Of a stretch of 64,000 nt of DNA, positions 28,367 through 37,187 are shown piece after piece. Position numbers and translations under genes: made by a program. How positions within the stretch are numbered: position 1 is the stretch's first letter; each line of letters starts with the position of its first letter. The DNA comes from Eubacteriales bacterium (lineage in GTDB: Bacteria > Bacillota > Clostridia > Christensenellales > Aristaeellaceae): the NCBI GenBank assembly GCA_028693055.1, contig JAQUWD010000003.1:62001-126000 (forward strand), given 5' to 3'. Below the pieces are notes generated by a model that had not been told where the DNA came from, ran no database searches, and saw only the letters and a program-made list of their open reading frames with translations.

Positions 28367-29162
28367 ACTGCGGGCCGATTTGGCCTTGGTTCGTCAGGGA
28401 CTTGCGCCTAGCAGAGAGCGAGCGCAAGCTATGATTATGGCGGGTCAGGTTTATGTTCGGGAGGTAAAGCTGCTAAAGGCTTCTCAGCCGGTACTAGAGA
28501 CAGACGAGCTGCTCGTTAAGGGACATACGCATCCCTTTGTAGGTCGCGGCGCGCTGAAGCTGGATAAAGCGCTCCGCGTATTCGGCGCGGATGTTCGAGG
28601 CTTAACGGCTATGGATATCGGCGCGGCTACCGGAGGGTTTACCGATGTGCTGCTGCAAAACGGAGCAGAACGGGTATATGCCATTGATGTGGGCTATGGT
28701 CAGCTGGATTGGAAAATACGCAATGATCCACGGGTGACGATACTGGAGCGCACCAATGCCCGCTATTTAACCCATGCAGAAATTCCCTGCATACCCGACG
28801 TGACCGTCATGGATGTATCCTTTATTTCCGTGAAGCTGATTCTGCCTAAGGCGGCAGAGCTGATGGAGAACAAAGGACGATTTTATATTTTGATTAAGCC
28901 GCAATTTGAGGCGGGCCGAGAAAATGTGGGTAAAAAAGGCGTGGTTCGCGATCCCGCCATTCATGAAAAAGTGATCATCGAGATTGCCGATTTTCTGCCG
29001 ACGATGGGATACCATATGGCTCAATTGGATTTTTCGCCGATCACCGGCCCTGAAGGAAATATTGAATACATAACTGAGCTGCTGCCCGGAGATGGCGAGA
29101 CGATGACTTACGATGCAATTCATCAAGTGATTGCTCAGGCGCACCAGACCCTAAGCAAATAG
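28356..29162 (+). CDS. tlyA: TlyA-family rRNA 2'-O-methyltransferase
   Basis: This 268-residue protein has an N-terminal S4 RNA-binding domain (RADLALVRQGLAPSRERAQA) and a FtsJ-like methyltransferase domain (TAMDIGAATGGFTDVLLQNG as SAM site; VMDVSFISVKLILP). The family methylates 16S and/or 23S rRNA cytidines. The ATG at 28356 is preceded by AAGGAGG at nine bases; an in-frame TTG six bases earlier is less well placed. It overlaps the dxs end by 11 bases. Its stop codon overlaps the start of a long inverted repeat. Confidence 0.94.
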   Translation: MSDKLRADLALVRQGLAPSRERAQAMIMAGQVYVREVKLLKASQPVLETDELLVKGHTHPFVGRGALKLDKALRVFGADVRGLTAMDIGAATGGFTDVLLQNGAERVYAIDVGYGQLDWKIRNDPRVTILERTNARYLTHAEIPCIPDVTVMDVSFISVKLILPKAAELMENKGRFYILIKPQFEAGRENVGKKGVVRDPAIHEKVIIEIADFLPTMGYHMAQLDFSPITGPEGNIEYITELLPGDGETMTYDAIHQVIAQAHQTLSK

Positions 29163-29210
29163 CATAAAATGCATAATCATGCGCAGTTGCATAGTTATGC
29201 ATTTTATGCT
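29161..29210. repeat. 16-bp inverted repeat between tlyA and nadK, with ARG-box-like motifs
   Basis: Perfect arms at 29161-29176 and 29195-29210 enclose an 18-base loop. They span the tlyA stop, the nadK -35 element and the edge of its -10. Two stretches inside, TGCATAATCATGCG (29170-29183) and TGCATAGTTATGCA (29188-29201), follow the spacing pattern TGnATnnnnATnCA of ArgR boxes. The argR gene is two genes downstream. It could be an operator or an attenuating hairpin. Confidence 0.55.
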
Positions 29211-29215
29211 ATAAT
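29187..29215 (+). promoter_or_regulatory. Promoter upstream of nadK
   Basis: TTGCAT (29187-29192) and TATAAT (29210-29215) are separated by 17 bases, 26 bases before the nadK start. The promoter lies within the inverted repeat, so it is probably regulated. Confidence 0.8.
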
Positions 29216-29240
29216 GAAGTAATGAAAGGTAGGCGTCATA

Positions 29241-30086
29241 ATGAACTCCGTCTATATTGTTATGCATCAACGGAAGCAAAACATAGAAGAGTTAGCGGCT
29301 CAACTAGCGGCAGCATTAAGCGCCGCCGGAATCGCCGCTTACGCGGAACCTTGGCTATTGAAGCGCATGGGGGAGCGGTCTCCACTCCTTTTTCTGGGCG
29401 ACCAGATAGAGAAGTGCGACGCTGTGCTCTCTGTAGGTGGAGACGGAACGCTGCTACGGGCTAATGCGATTGCCGTTCGCAATCACATTCCTATTTTAGG
29501 GATCAACATCGGTACGGTTGGTTTCTTAGCCGAGGTGGAATGGGAGCAGCTGACAGAAGCCTGCAAGCTGCTAGCCGACGATGATTTTGAAGTCAAAGAA
29601 CGAATGATGCTAGAAGCCGAACTGGACGGTAAAAGCTGGCTGGCGCTAAACGACGTGGTGCTAAGCCGCGGAGGATACTCTCGATTGATTGGGGTAAACG
29701 CCTCCGTGAGCGGGGAACAGGCTGGACTTTACATTGCCGACGGCGTTATCGTTTCCACTCCCACTGGGTCTACGGGCTATTCCCTGTCCGCGGGCGGCCC
29801 CATTGTTTATCCCGACGTGGAGTGTATTTTAGTAACGCCTATTTGTCCCCATTCACTGCAGCACCGTCCCGTTATCGCAGCGCCTACCCAGCGGATCGAG
29901 CTTTCCCTCGACCGGGAGCATAGCAACGCCGTACAGGGCGCCGTGGATGGTCAACAGGCCTTTACCCTGTCTTTAAATCATCGTTTGGTGATCACAAAGG
30001 CCGACCAGCCCGCTAGGTTTATCGAAATGCATTCACGCGGCTTCTTTTCCACCATTCGTATCAAGCTAGCCGAATGGAGCCGCTAA
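29241..30086 (+). CDS. nadK: NAD kinase
   Basis: This 281-residue enzyme phosphorylates NAD to NADP. Family motifs are the GGDGT loop (LSVGGDGTLLRA), GINIGTVGFLAE, the NDVVLSRG segment, and the glycine-rich STPTGSTGYSLSAGGPI. Length is normal. It starts at the ATG at 29241 and is followed after 15 bases by argR. It has its own promoter while keeping the conserved dxs-tlyA-nadK-argR-recN order. Confidence 0.96.
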   Translation: MNSVYIVMHQRKQNIEELAAQLAAALSAAGIAAYAEPWLLKRMGERSPLLFLGDQIEKCDAVLSVGGDGTLLRANAIAVRNHIPILGINIGTVGFLAEVEWEQLTEACKLLADDDFEVKERMMLEAELDGKSWLALNDVVLSRGGYSRLIGVNASVSGEQAGLYIADGVIVSTPTGSTGYSLSAGGPIVYPDVECILVTPICPHSLQHRPVIAAPTQRIELSLDREHSNAVQGAVDGQQAFTLSLNHRLVITKADQPARFIEMHSRGFFSTIRIKLAEWSR

Positions 30087-30101
30087 AATCAAGGAGGAAC
30101 C

Positions 30102-30557
30102 ATGAAAGCTTCACGACAGATCACAATTCTGGAAATAATCAATTCCAAGAGCGTTGAAACCCAAGAGGATTTGGCGGATGAACTGCGAAGGCACGGCTAT
30201 CAGGCGACGCAAGCCACTGTGTCCAGAGATATCAAAGAGCTTCGTTTGGTCAAGGTTCTTGGCTCCAACGGCGCTTATCGCTACGCTACCGCGGATAAGA
30301 ATGATAACGGACTGAATGAACGATTGATCCGCATGTTTAGCGATACGGTGCTCAGCATGACCAGCGCCTACAATCAGATTATTCTGCGCACCATATCCGC
30401 CAGCGCAAATATTGCCGCCGAAACCATTGATAGCTTGCAATGGCCCGAAATTTTAGGTACAATTGCGGGAGACAATACGATATTGATGATCGTCCGAAGC
30501 ATTGAGGAAGTAAAGCCAGTCATGGAGCGGCTAAACGCTATGATGCATCGGGCGTAA
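30102..30557 (+). CDS. argR: Arginine repressor ArgR/AhrC
   Basis: This 151-residue regulator has the N-terminal winged helix typical of ArgR (TQEDLADELRRHGYQATQATVSRDIKELRL) and a C-terminal hexamerisation and arginine-binding domain, including the LGTIAGDNTILMIVRS core. With arginine it represses biosynthesis genes and may activate catabolic genes. AAGGAGG precedes the ATG. ARG-box-like motifs upstream of nadK suggest autoregulation, which is not proven. Confidence 0.95.
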   Translation: MKASRQITILEIINSKSVETQEDLADELRRHGYQATQATVSRDIKELRLVKVLGSNGAYRYATADKNDNGLNERLIRMFSDTVLSMTSAYNQIILRTISASANIAAETIDSLQWPEILGTIAGDNTILMIVRSIEEVKPVMERLNAMMHRA

Positions 30558-30576
30558 GGGAAAGGAATGTGCGCCA

Positions 30577-32298
30577 ATGCTGGTTTCAATGACTGTGCGC
30601 AATATAGCGCTGATTGAAAACCTTGTGATTGAATTTCATCAGGGGATGCATGTTTTAAGCGGCGAAACCGGCGCGGGAAAATCCATTCTGGTTGATAGCA
30701 TCAATTTGGTGCTGGGGGAGCGAGCGGATCGGGGCTTGATTCGCTCCGGCTGCGATAAAGCCTCGGTGGAGGCAATGCTCGATATCAGCGATTGTCCCAA
30801 AGCCAAGGATATATTGGCCGAGCAAGAATTAGAAGCGGAAGGAAATTTGCTAACCATACAGCGGGAGATTACCACCGGCGAGCGCAACCTGTGCCGTGTT
30901 TGCGGCGTAATCGTTCCTCTCACCTTTCTACGCAGACTTTCCGAGGTGCTCGTAGACGTTCATGGACAGCACGAGCATCAAAGCTTGCTGGATCCTAAGA
31001 AACACTTAGGCTTTTTGGACTCCTTTGGCGATTCGGCTTTTAACGCAAAAAAAGCCGCTGTAGCCGAAGCGTACCATGCATGGAAAGCCGTTAGTACAAA
31101 ATTTGCAGCGCTGCGCAAGGAAAACGCCCAACGGGTGGAGCGGCAAGCCTACTTAAAAAGTCAAGTGAAGGAGCTGGACGAGGCGCAGCTTGCCATTGGC
31201 GAGGCAGAGCAATTGGGCGCGGAAAAGGAGCGCTTTCAAAGTGCGGAACAGATTGATCGAGCCCTTCGAAGCGCCTATGAATTAAGCTATTATGGGAACC
31301 GCGAGCAAAGCGCCTTTGTGAAGCTCAAGGAAGCCGCCGAAGCGCTCCACAGGGTTGAAGAGCTGGACGAGCGATATCGCGCCTTAGCGGTCCGAATGGA
31401 CGCCGCGTCCTATGAGGCCGAGGAGGTTGGCATTGAGCTGCGCTCCTTACTAGAACAGGTAAGCTTTGATCCGGAGCGAAACGAGACCATCTTAGAACGC
31501 TTGGATTTAATACGTCGCTTGGAACGGCGCTACAATATGGCTGCCGATGAGCTGGTGAATCATCATGAGGAAATCCGGGACGAGCTGAACCATCTGGGCA
31601 GTATCGAGGATCGCATGAAACGAGCGGAAAGCGAGTATAAGCAAAGGCTGTCCGAATATCGCAGCCTAGCCGCCGAACTGACAACCGCTAGGCAGGAGCT
31701 GGCCCGTTGGTTTGAAAAAACCATGGAGGATGAATTGCGGGATTTGGGCATGCAGCGTACGCGTTTTGCTTGCGTTTTCGAGCAGCCAAGCCCCGACCAG
31801 AAAAAAATTCCCTCCGTAGAAGGCGACGATCATGTAGCATTCTATATCGCGCCCAATCCCGGAGAGCCTTTAAAACCGCTGGATAAAATCGCTTCCGGCG
31901 GCGAGCTTTCACGCCTCATGCTGGCGATGAAATCAGCAGGCGCAGCTCACGAGGGGATTCCCTGTATGATTTTTGATGAAATCGACACAGGAATCAGCGG
32001 TCATATCGCCGAGGTGGTAGCCGAAAAAATGGCTTCTATCGCTCGATATCATCAGGTGCTATGCGTTACCCATTTGGCACAAATCGCTGCGATGGCTGAT
32101 TGCCAATACTTGGTGAAAAAAAATGTGGAGGGAGAGAGAACCTTCACGTCGGTCACCCCGCTGGATGCGCCCGGACGCGTCAACGAGGTAGCGCGTTTAA
32201 TCGGCGTCAGCAGTCAAGATCAAGCCAGCGGCTTTGCTCATGCCCGCGCGATTTTAAACGCCGCCGTGAAATGGAAAAAGCAAAATAGGCCATGCTAG
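30577..32298 (+). CDS. recN: DNA repair protein RecN
   Basis: This 573-residue SMC-like ATPase acts early in double-strand break repair. The N terminus has Walker A GETGAGKSILVDSINLVLGERA, the middle is a long coiled coil (about residues 155-400), and the C terminus has the ABC signature region IASGGELSRLMLAMK, Walker B MIFDEIDTGISG and the VTHLAQIAAMAD motif. Length is standard. It closes the dxs-tlyA-nadK-argR-recN cluster; spoIVB and spo0A, which often follow recN, are not found here. Confidence 0.96.
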   Translation: MLVSMTVRNIALIENLVIEFHQGMHVLSGETGAGKSILVDSINLVLGERADRGLIRSGCDKASVEAMLDISDCPKAKDILAEQELEAEGNLLTIQREITTGERNLCRVCGVIVPLTFLRRLSEVLVDVHGQHEHQSLLDPKKHLGFLDSFGDSAFNAKKAAVAEAYHAWKAVSTKFAALRKENAQRVERQAYLKSQVKELDEAQLAIGEAEQLGAEKERFQSAEQIDRALRSAYELSYYGNREQSAFVKLKEAAEALHRVEELDERYRALAVRMDAASYEAEEVGIELRSLLEQVSFDPERNETILERLDLIRRLERRYNMAADELVNHHEEIRDELNHLGSIEDRMKRAESEYKQRLSEYRSLAAELTTARQELARWFEKTMEDELRDLGMQRTRFACVFEQPSPDQKKIPSVEGDDHVAFYIAPNPGEPLKPLDKIASGGELSRLMLAMKSAGAAHEGIPCMIFDEIDTGISGHIAEVVAEKMASIARYHQVLCVTHLAQIAAMADCQYLVKKNVEGERTFTSVTPLDAPGRVNEVARLIGVSSQDQASGFAHARAILNAAVKWKKQNRPC

Positions 32299-32304
32299 TT
32301 TTGG

Positions 32305-32328
32305 AGAAAAGCGAAAATAGGCTTTTCT
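32305..32328 (+). terminator. Hairpin after recN
   Basis: The 8-bp arms AGAAAAGC (32305-32312) and GCTTTTCT (32321-32328) lie just after the recN stop. No T tract follows, so termination strength is uncertain. Confidence 0.45.
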
Positions 32329-32353
32329 GCCTACCCCGATTGTGTTATACTAG

Positions 32354-32381
32354 TTGACGGTAAATATCTTGCGTTTATTCT
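32354..32381 (+). promoter_or_regulatory. Promoter of the rnf operon
   Basis: TTGACG (32354-32359) and TATTCT (32376-32381) are separated by 16 bases, about 22 bases before the rnfC start and its AAGGAAGGG ribosome binding site. Confidence 0.65.
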
Positions 32382-32402
32382 AAAAAGGAAGGGCGATAAC
32401 GA

Positions 32403-33749
32403 ATGAATACCCTGTATCGTTTTCCCGGCGGCATTCATCCGCAGGAGGGAAAGGGAGGAAAGGCTGTCACATCCGTGCTGCCTATTGTGGAGGCTCCACT
32501 GCCGTCCCGTGTTATGATTCCCCTGCAACAGCACATTGGCGCTCCTTGCAAGCCGGTTGTTCAAAAGGGCGATCAGGTGAAGGTTGGTCAGATGATTGGA
32601 GAACCCGTAGGCTTTGTAAGCGCGGCGGTGCACGCCTCCATATCCGGCAAGGTAGTGGATTGCTTGCCATGTATTGTTGCAAACGGAACACAGCAAACCT
32701 GTGTTGTGATTGATAACGATTTTAAAGATACATGGGTTGAGCTGAAGCCGGTAGCCAATCCAGATGGTATATCAGCGAAGGATTTGTCGGAGCTAGCCCG
32801 CAATATGGGCATTGTCGGCTTGGGCGGCGCAACCTTCCCCACGGCTGTCAAGCTAGCCGTTCCCCCTGAAAAGCAGGTGGATACGCTCATCATTAACGGC
32901 GCTGAATGCGAGCCTTATCTATCCGCCGATCATCGGTTGATGCTGGAGCATGCCGAGGAGATTGTTGGCGGCTTGCTTGTGGTGAAAAAAGCGCTGGCTA
33001 TCAAGACAGTTAAAATCGGGATCGAACAGAACAAGCTTGACGCGATTGAAGTAATGAAAAAGGCTGCGTCCGACCATAGCGACATCGAAGTCATCGGTTT
33101 GAGAACGATGTATCCTCAAGGCGGTGAAAAGCAATTGGTATATGCGCTAACCGGACGAAAGGTGCGCACCGGCGGCCTACCGCTGGATATCGGCGCAATC
33201 GTTATGAACGTGGGTACCTGCTATGCGATGTACCGCGCCGTATACGAAGGTCGCCCGGTCATTGATCGGGTCGTTACCGTTGGCGGCACCGTTCAGAAGC
33301 CCGCCAACTATATGGCGCGCATAGGTTCTCCTGTCGAATGGCTGTTGGATACCTCCGAAGGCGTGCTGCCGGAAACCCGTATGCTTATTTACGGCGGCCC
33401 CATGATGGGTATGGCTATCAGCCGTGAGGACATCCCCGTCACGAAGGGCTGCAGCGGAATACTGGCGTTGGACAAGCTAAGCGCTCTAGCCGAAGAAGGC
33501 CCTTGCATTCGCTGCGGTCGCTGCGCTGTCGCATGTCCCATGCTATTGTCGCCCGCAACCATCGATCGATACATGCGTAAAAATATGTATGACGCAGCTG
33601 AAGCTGCAGGCGCAATGAATTGTTTGGAATGCGGCGCTTGCACATGGAGCTGCCCCGCGAAGCGGAACCTAACGCAAAGTTGCCGAGTGTGTAAAAAGAT
33701 CATCACACAGCGGCGGCGGGAAGCCGCTGCCAAGAAGGGAGGACAATAA
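32403..33749 (+). CDS. rnfC: Ion-translocating oxidoreductase subunit RnfC
   Basis: This 448-residue peripheral subunit carries the NADH/FMN site. Visible features are HPQEGKGGKAV at the N terminus, the glycine-rich GLGGATFPTAVKLAVP, NGAECEPYLSADHRL, GGPMMGMAI, and two [4Fe-4S] motifs near the C terminus (CIRCGRCAVACP and CLECGACTWSCP). In the Rnf complex it exchanges electrons with NAD+. It is the first gene of the operon, and rnfD starts two bases after its stop. Confidence 0.97.
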   Translation: MNTLYRFPGGIHPQEGKGGKAVTSVLPIVEAPLPSRVMIPLQQHIGAPCKPVVQKGDQVKVGQMIGEPVGFVSAAVHASISGKVVDCLPCIVANGTQQTCVVIDNDFKDTWVELKPVANPDGISAKDLSELARNMGIVGLGGATFPTAVKLAVPPEKQVDTLIINGAECEPYLSADHRLMLEHAEEIVGGLLVVKKALAIKTVKIGIEQNKLDAIEVMKKAASDHSDIEVIGLRTMYPQGGEKQLVYALTGRKVRTGGLPLDIGAIVMNVGTCYAMYRAVYEGRPVIDRVVTVGGTVQKPANYMARIGSPVEWLLDTSEGVLPETRMLIYGGPMMGMAISREDIPVTKGCSGILALDKLSALAEEGPCIRCGRCAVACPMLLSPATIDRYMRKNMYDAAEAAGAMNCLECGACTWSCPAKRNLTQSCRVCKKIITQRRREAAAKKGGQ

Positions 33750-33751
33750 TC

Positions 33752-34777
33752 ATGCAACGCAAGCTTGTGGTTTCATCCTCTCCATTTTTGCGTAACACTT
33801 CGATTTCTACCCGGGGAATCATGCTGGATGTGATTATCGCATTACTACCCACCGCATTAGCCGCCGTATGGTTTTTTGGCGCGCCAGCGTTGGCGGTGAT
33901 GCTAACGTCTGTATTCTTTTGCGTCCTTTCCGAATGGACCTATGAGAAAATTACGCACCAAAAATCAACGATTACAGATTTAAGCGCGGTTGTGACTGGT
34001 CTTCTTCTGGCCTTTAACATGCCCGCTAATGCTCCTTGGTGGATGGCCGCTGTCGGCTCGGTCATCGCAATTGTACTCGTGAAGCAGTTCTTTGGCGGGC
34101 TTGGACAGAACTTTATCAACCCCGCTTTGGCTGCCCGCACGATCCTGATGCTTTCGTGGGCTGGCCTGATGGCCGCTACCGCCGCTCCTCAAGCCGGACA
34201 GATTTTCGGGCTGGGCGCAGGAAGCTTAGACGCGGTAGCGTCCGCAACGCCTTTGGCGCAGGACGCTGGCAAGTATGGCTTGTGGCAGTTATTCAGCGGC
34301 AACATTCCCGGCATGCTGGGCGAGACCTGCAAGCTAACGCTGATCTTGGGCGGTATTTATTTAATCGTCCGTCGTGTGATTGATTGGCGCATTCCGGTCA
34401 GCTTCATCGTGACGGCTTTGATCCTGTTCTGGATTCAAACCGGCGTGCTCTACTCTGAAGCAAGCGGCTCCCAAAACGCGCTGTACCAGTTGCTAAGCGG
34501 CGGCTTGCTACTAGGCGCTTTCTTTATGGCCACCGACTATGTGACGAGCCCGGTCAGCAAGACCGGTCGCGTGATCATGGGCATTGGCTGCGCGTTAATT
34601 CTCTTCGTAATCCGCGTATTCAACAGCAGCTATCCAGAGGGCTGCTCCTTTGGTATTTTATTTATGAACATCTGCACTCCTTTAATCGATCGCTGGACAG
34701 CTCGCAAGCCCTTTGGCTATACGAAGCCCGCTAAAGCGGTTGCGAAGGACGCCGAGAAGGGAGAAGCAAAAGCATGA
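33752..34777 (+). CDS. rnfD: Ion-translocating oxidoreductase subunit RnfD
   Basis: This 341-residue membrane protein has about nine to ten hydrophobic segments. The stretch LDAVASATPLA contains the threonine that normally carries covalent FMN in RnfD/NqrB proteins. QNFINPALAARTILM and YVTSPVSKTGR are further family landmarks. Its stop overlaps the rnfE start by four bases (ATGA), so there is no room for the rnfG gene that usually lies at this position. Confidence 0.96.
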   Translation: MQRKLVVSSSPFLRNTSISTRGIMLDVIIALLPTALAAVWFFGAPALAVMLTSVFFCVLSEWTYEKITHQKSTITDLSAVVTGLLLAFNMPANAPWWMAAVGSVIAIVLVKQFFGGLGQNFINPALAARTILMLSWAGLMAATAAPQAGQIFGLGAGSLDAVASATPLAQDAGKYGLWQLFSGNIPGMLGETCKLTLILGGIYLIVRRVIDWRIPVSFIVTALILFWIQTGVLYSEASGSQNALYQLLSGGLLLGAFFMATDYVTSPVSKTGRVIMGIGCALILFVIRVFNSSYPEGCSFGILFMNICTPLIDRWTARKPFGYTKPAKAVAKDAEKGEAKA

Positions 34778-35412
34778 AAATGAAGCGCCTCGGCCAAATC
34801 ATCATGAATGGTATCTTGGGTGAAAACCCTACCTTCCGCTTGTTGCTGGGTATGTGCCCAACGTTGGCTATTTCAAAAGCCGCCTCTAGCGGACTAGGAA
34901 TGGGACTGGCTGCTACCTTTGTGTTGGTGTTTTCCAACCTAGTCATTTCTCTTCTGCGGCATATTATCCCCGAGAAGGTGAGAATTCCTTGCTTTGTGGT
35001 GGTCATCGCTACCTTTGTAACGATCATCGACCTTGTGATTAAGGCATTTTTGCCTTCCATGTCCGCCACGTTGGGGATTTACATTCCGCTGATCGTCGTA
35101 AACTGCATCATTTTTGCCCGCGCGGAAGCCTTTGCCTTCAAAAACCCGCCTGTGGAATCCATCGCGGACGGTCTTGGTATGGGCTTGGGCTTTACAATGG
35201 CGCTAACCATTCTAGCTTCCATTCGTGAAATCATCGGTACGGGAACATGGTTCGGTATGCAAATCATGCCGGAAAGCTATATTCCTATGGGCATTGCACA
35301 AAATCCTTCCGGCGGTTTTATTTTCCTCGGCTTACTGCTGTTGGTGGTCAACGCCCTAACGAAGTATTTCGAGCGCCGCAAGCGTGAGAAAGCGGAGGGA
35401 GAAATCGCATGA
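34774..35412 (+). CDS. rnfE: Ion-translocating oxidoreductase subunit RnfE
   Basis: This 212-residue integral membrane protein has six hydrophobic segments and the family signatures [17 protein letters not shown] and [17 protein letters not shown]. The conserved membrane cysteines (GMCP and VVNC) would bind the intramembrane iron-sulfur centre with RnfA. It overlaps both rnfD and rnfA by ATGA, so translation is coupled along the operon. Confidence 0.96.
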   Translation: MKMKRLGQIIMNGILGENPTFRLLLGMCPTLAISKAASSGLGMGLAATFVLVFSNLVISLLRHIIPEKVRIPCFVVVIATFVTIIDLVIKAFLPSMSATLGIYIPLIVVNCIIFARAEAFAFKNPPVESIADGLGMGLGFTMALTILASIREIIGTGTWFGMQIMPESYIPMGIAQNPSGGFIFLGLLLLVVNALTKYFERRKREKAEGEIA

Positions 35413-35987
35413 ACAACTTACTGTTGATTATTATTGGCAGCGTTTTGGTTAATAACTTTGTAATGTCTCAGTTTTTAGGCATATGTCCGTTCCTGGGCGT
35501 GTCCAAAAAAACGGAGACCGCACTGGGCATGGGTATGGCCGTCACTTTCGTTATGACGATTGCCTCTCTCTTTACCTACCTGATTGAGACTTGGCTGCTG
35601 ATCCCCTTGAATTTGGAGTTCATGCAGACGATCGCTTTCATTTTGGTAATTGCAGCTTTGGTGCAAATCGTTGAAATCGTCCTTAAGAAAATGAGCCGTT
35701 CCTTATATCAAGCGCTGGGCGTTTATCTGCCGTTGATTACAACGAACTGCGCCGTGTTAGGCGTTGCGCTTCTTAATAGCCGCGAGGGCTACAATTTGCT
35801 GGAATCCGTTGTTAACGGCGCCAGCGCTGCGTTGGGCTTTACGCTGGCCATTGTCATCTTCGCTAGCATCCGGGAACGTCTAGCGGTCAGCAATTTACCA
35901 AAGTGGATGGATGGTTTTCCGGGCGCACTGATTACAGCCGGCCTGATGTCTCTGGCTTTCCAGGGCTTTTCGGGCTTGATTCGATAG
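35409..35987 (+). CDS. rnfA: Ion-translocating oxidoreductase subunit RnfA
   Basis: This 192-residue integral membrane protein is homologous to RnfE, with six membrane segments, [20 protein letters not shown] near the N terminus and [16 protein letters not shown]. The cysteines in GICP and TTNC are the expected ligands of the [2Fe-2S] centre shared with RnfE. It starts inside the rnfE stop (ATGA). The rnfB gene follows after 18 bases. Confidence 0.96.
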   Translation: MNNLLLIIIGSVLVNNFVMSQFLGICPFLGVSKKTETALGMGMAVTFVMTIASLFTYLIETWLLIPLNLEFMQTIAFILVIAALVQIVEIVLKKMSRSLYQALGVYLPLITTNCAVLGVALLNSREGYNLLESVVNGASAALGFTLAIVIFASIRERLAVSNLPKWMDGFPGALITAGLMSLAFQGFSGLIR

Positions 35988-36005
35988 GGGAAAGGAGAGG
36001 GCGCA

Positions 36006-37058
36006 ATGAATACGATTTTAATAGCTGCGCTTGTGCTGGGCGGATTGGGCCTCTTGTTCGGGCTGCTGCTCACCCTCGCAAACAAAGTTTTCGAGGTACC
36101 CAGCAACCCCCAGCGCGATGAGGTGCGCAACTGTCTGCCCGGAGCAAATTGCGGCGGATGCGGCTTTGCTGGCTGCGACGCCTTAGCAGATGCAATTGTG
36201 GAGGGCAAAGCCCCCATCAGCGCCTGCCCTGTGGGCGGTGCAACGGTGGCGCAGGCCATTGCAAAAATAATGGGCGTCGACGATACTCCTCCACAGGTGC
36301 GTAATATTGCGACCGTGGTGTGTCAGGGAAGTCTTGACCGCTGCAAGACCAAATTCAAGTATCATGGAATCAATGACTGTGTGGCAGCTTCCTTGGTCAA
36401 TGACGGCAATCGCGCCTGCAAATATGCCTGCCTTGGTCTAGGTACCTGCGTAAAAGCTTGTCACTTCGATGCCATTCATATTGACGAGCATTCCAAAATC
36501 GCAAAGGTTGATCCTGAAAAATGCCAGAGCTGCGGAGCCTGTGTGAAGGCATGCCCCAAAAGCGTACTCAGCCTTCAACCCGAAACCGTTCCGGTTCGCC
36601 TATTGTGCCGCGCAGCGGAAGAAGGCTATCTAGTCAGCGACAACTGCAAAATTGGTTGCGTCGGCTGCGAAATCTGTAAGGATGCTTGCAAGTTCGGTGC
36701 GATAACGATCAAGAATCATTTGCCTGTATTTGATATGGACAAATGCGTTGGCTGTATGATGTGCGCAGAAGTATGCCCGACCGGCGCTATTTGGGGCGAT
36801 TTCGACAACCGAAAAATCGCATCCATTGATCGTGATCTCTGTATTGGTTGCACGATCTGCAAAAAGACCTGCAAATTCGAAGCCATTTCCGGCGAGCTGA
36901 AGCAAGTGCATGAAGTCAACGAAGCTTGCACCGGCTGTGGCGAATGCGTCAAGAAATGCCCGAAGAAAGCAATCACTTTAGGAGTGCGTAAGCACGTGCG
37001 TGACGCCAACGCCAAGGTCGGTACCACCATTGTGGAAGCCGCCGTACCGAAGGAATAA
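36006..37058 (+). CDS. rnfB: Ion-translocating oxidoreductase subunit RnfB
   Basis: This 350-residue subunit accepts electrons from ferredoxin. It has an N-terminal membrane anchor (about residues 3-26), the four-cysteine Fe-S domain NCLPGANCGGCGFAGC ending in SACPVGG, and then six cysteine clusters arranged as three two-cluster ferredoxin modules (for example CQSCGACVKACP, CVGCMMCAEVCP, CTGCGECVKKCP). This matches long clostridial RnfB proteins. It is the last operon gene, followed by a terminator. Confidence 0.96.
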   Translation: MNTILIAALVLGGLGLLFGLLLTLANKVFEVPSNPQRDEVRNCLPGANCGGCGFAGCDALADAIVEGKAPISACPVGGATVAQAIAKIMGVDDTPPQVRNIATVVCQGSLDRCKTKFKYHGINDCVAASLVNDGNRACKYACLGLGTCVKACHFDAIHIDEHSKIAKVDPEKCQSCGACVKACPKSVLSLQPETVPVRLLCRAAEEGYLVSDNCKIGCVGCEICKDACKFGAITIKNHLPVFDMDKCVGCMMCAEVCPTGAIWGDFDNRKIASIDRDLCIGCTICKKTCKFEAISGELKQVHEVNEACTGCGECVKKCPKKAITLGVRKHVRDANAKVGTTIVEAAVPKE

Positions 37059-37087
37059 GGCGGATTCGCAATCATCACAGGCTACGG

Positions 37088-37142
37088 CTGATAAATCGGG
37101 ATGCTGCACAGCTTTACGCCCGGTTTATCAGTCTTTTCTTTT
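37088..37142 (+). terminator. Intrinsic terminator of the rnf operon
   Basis: A 13-bp stem with one wobble pair (37088-37100 and 37119-37131) is followed by the T-rich tract TCTTTTCTTTT. Confidence 0.85.
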
Positions 37143-37187
37143 CAATTGATGGTTATGAACAGGGAGACGACAAGGGAGGAATGCAGA

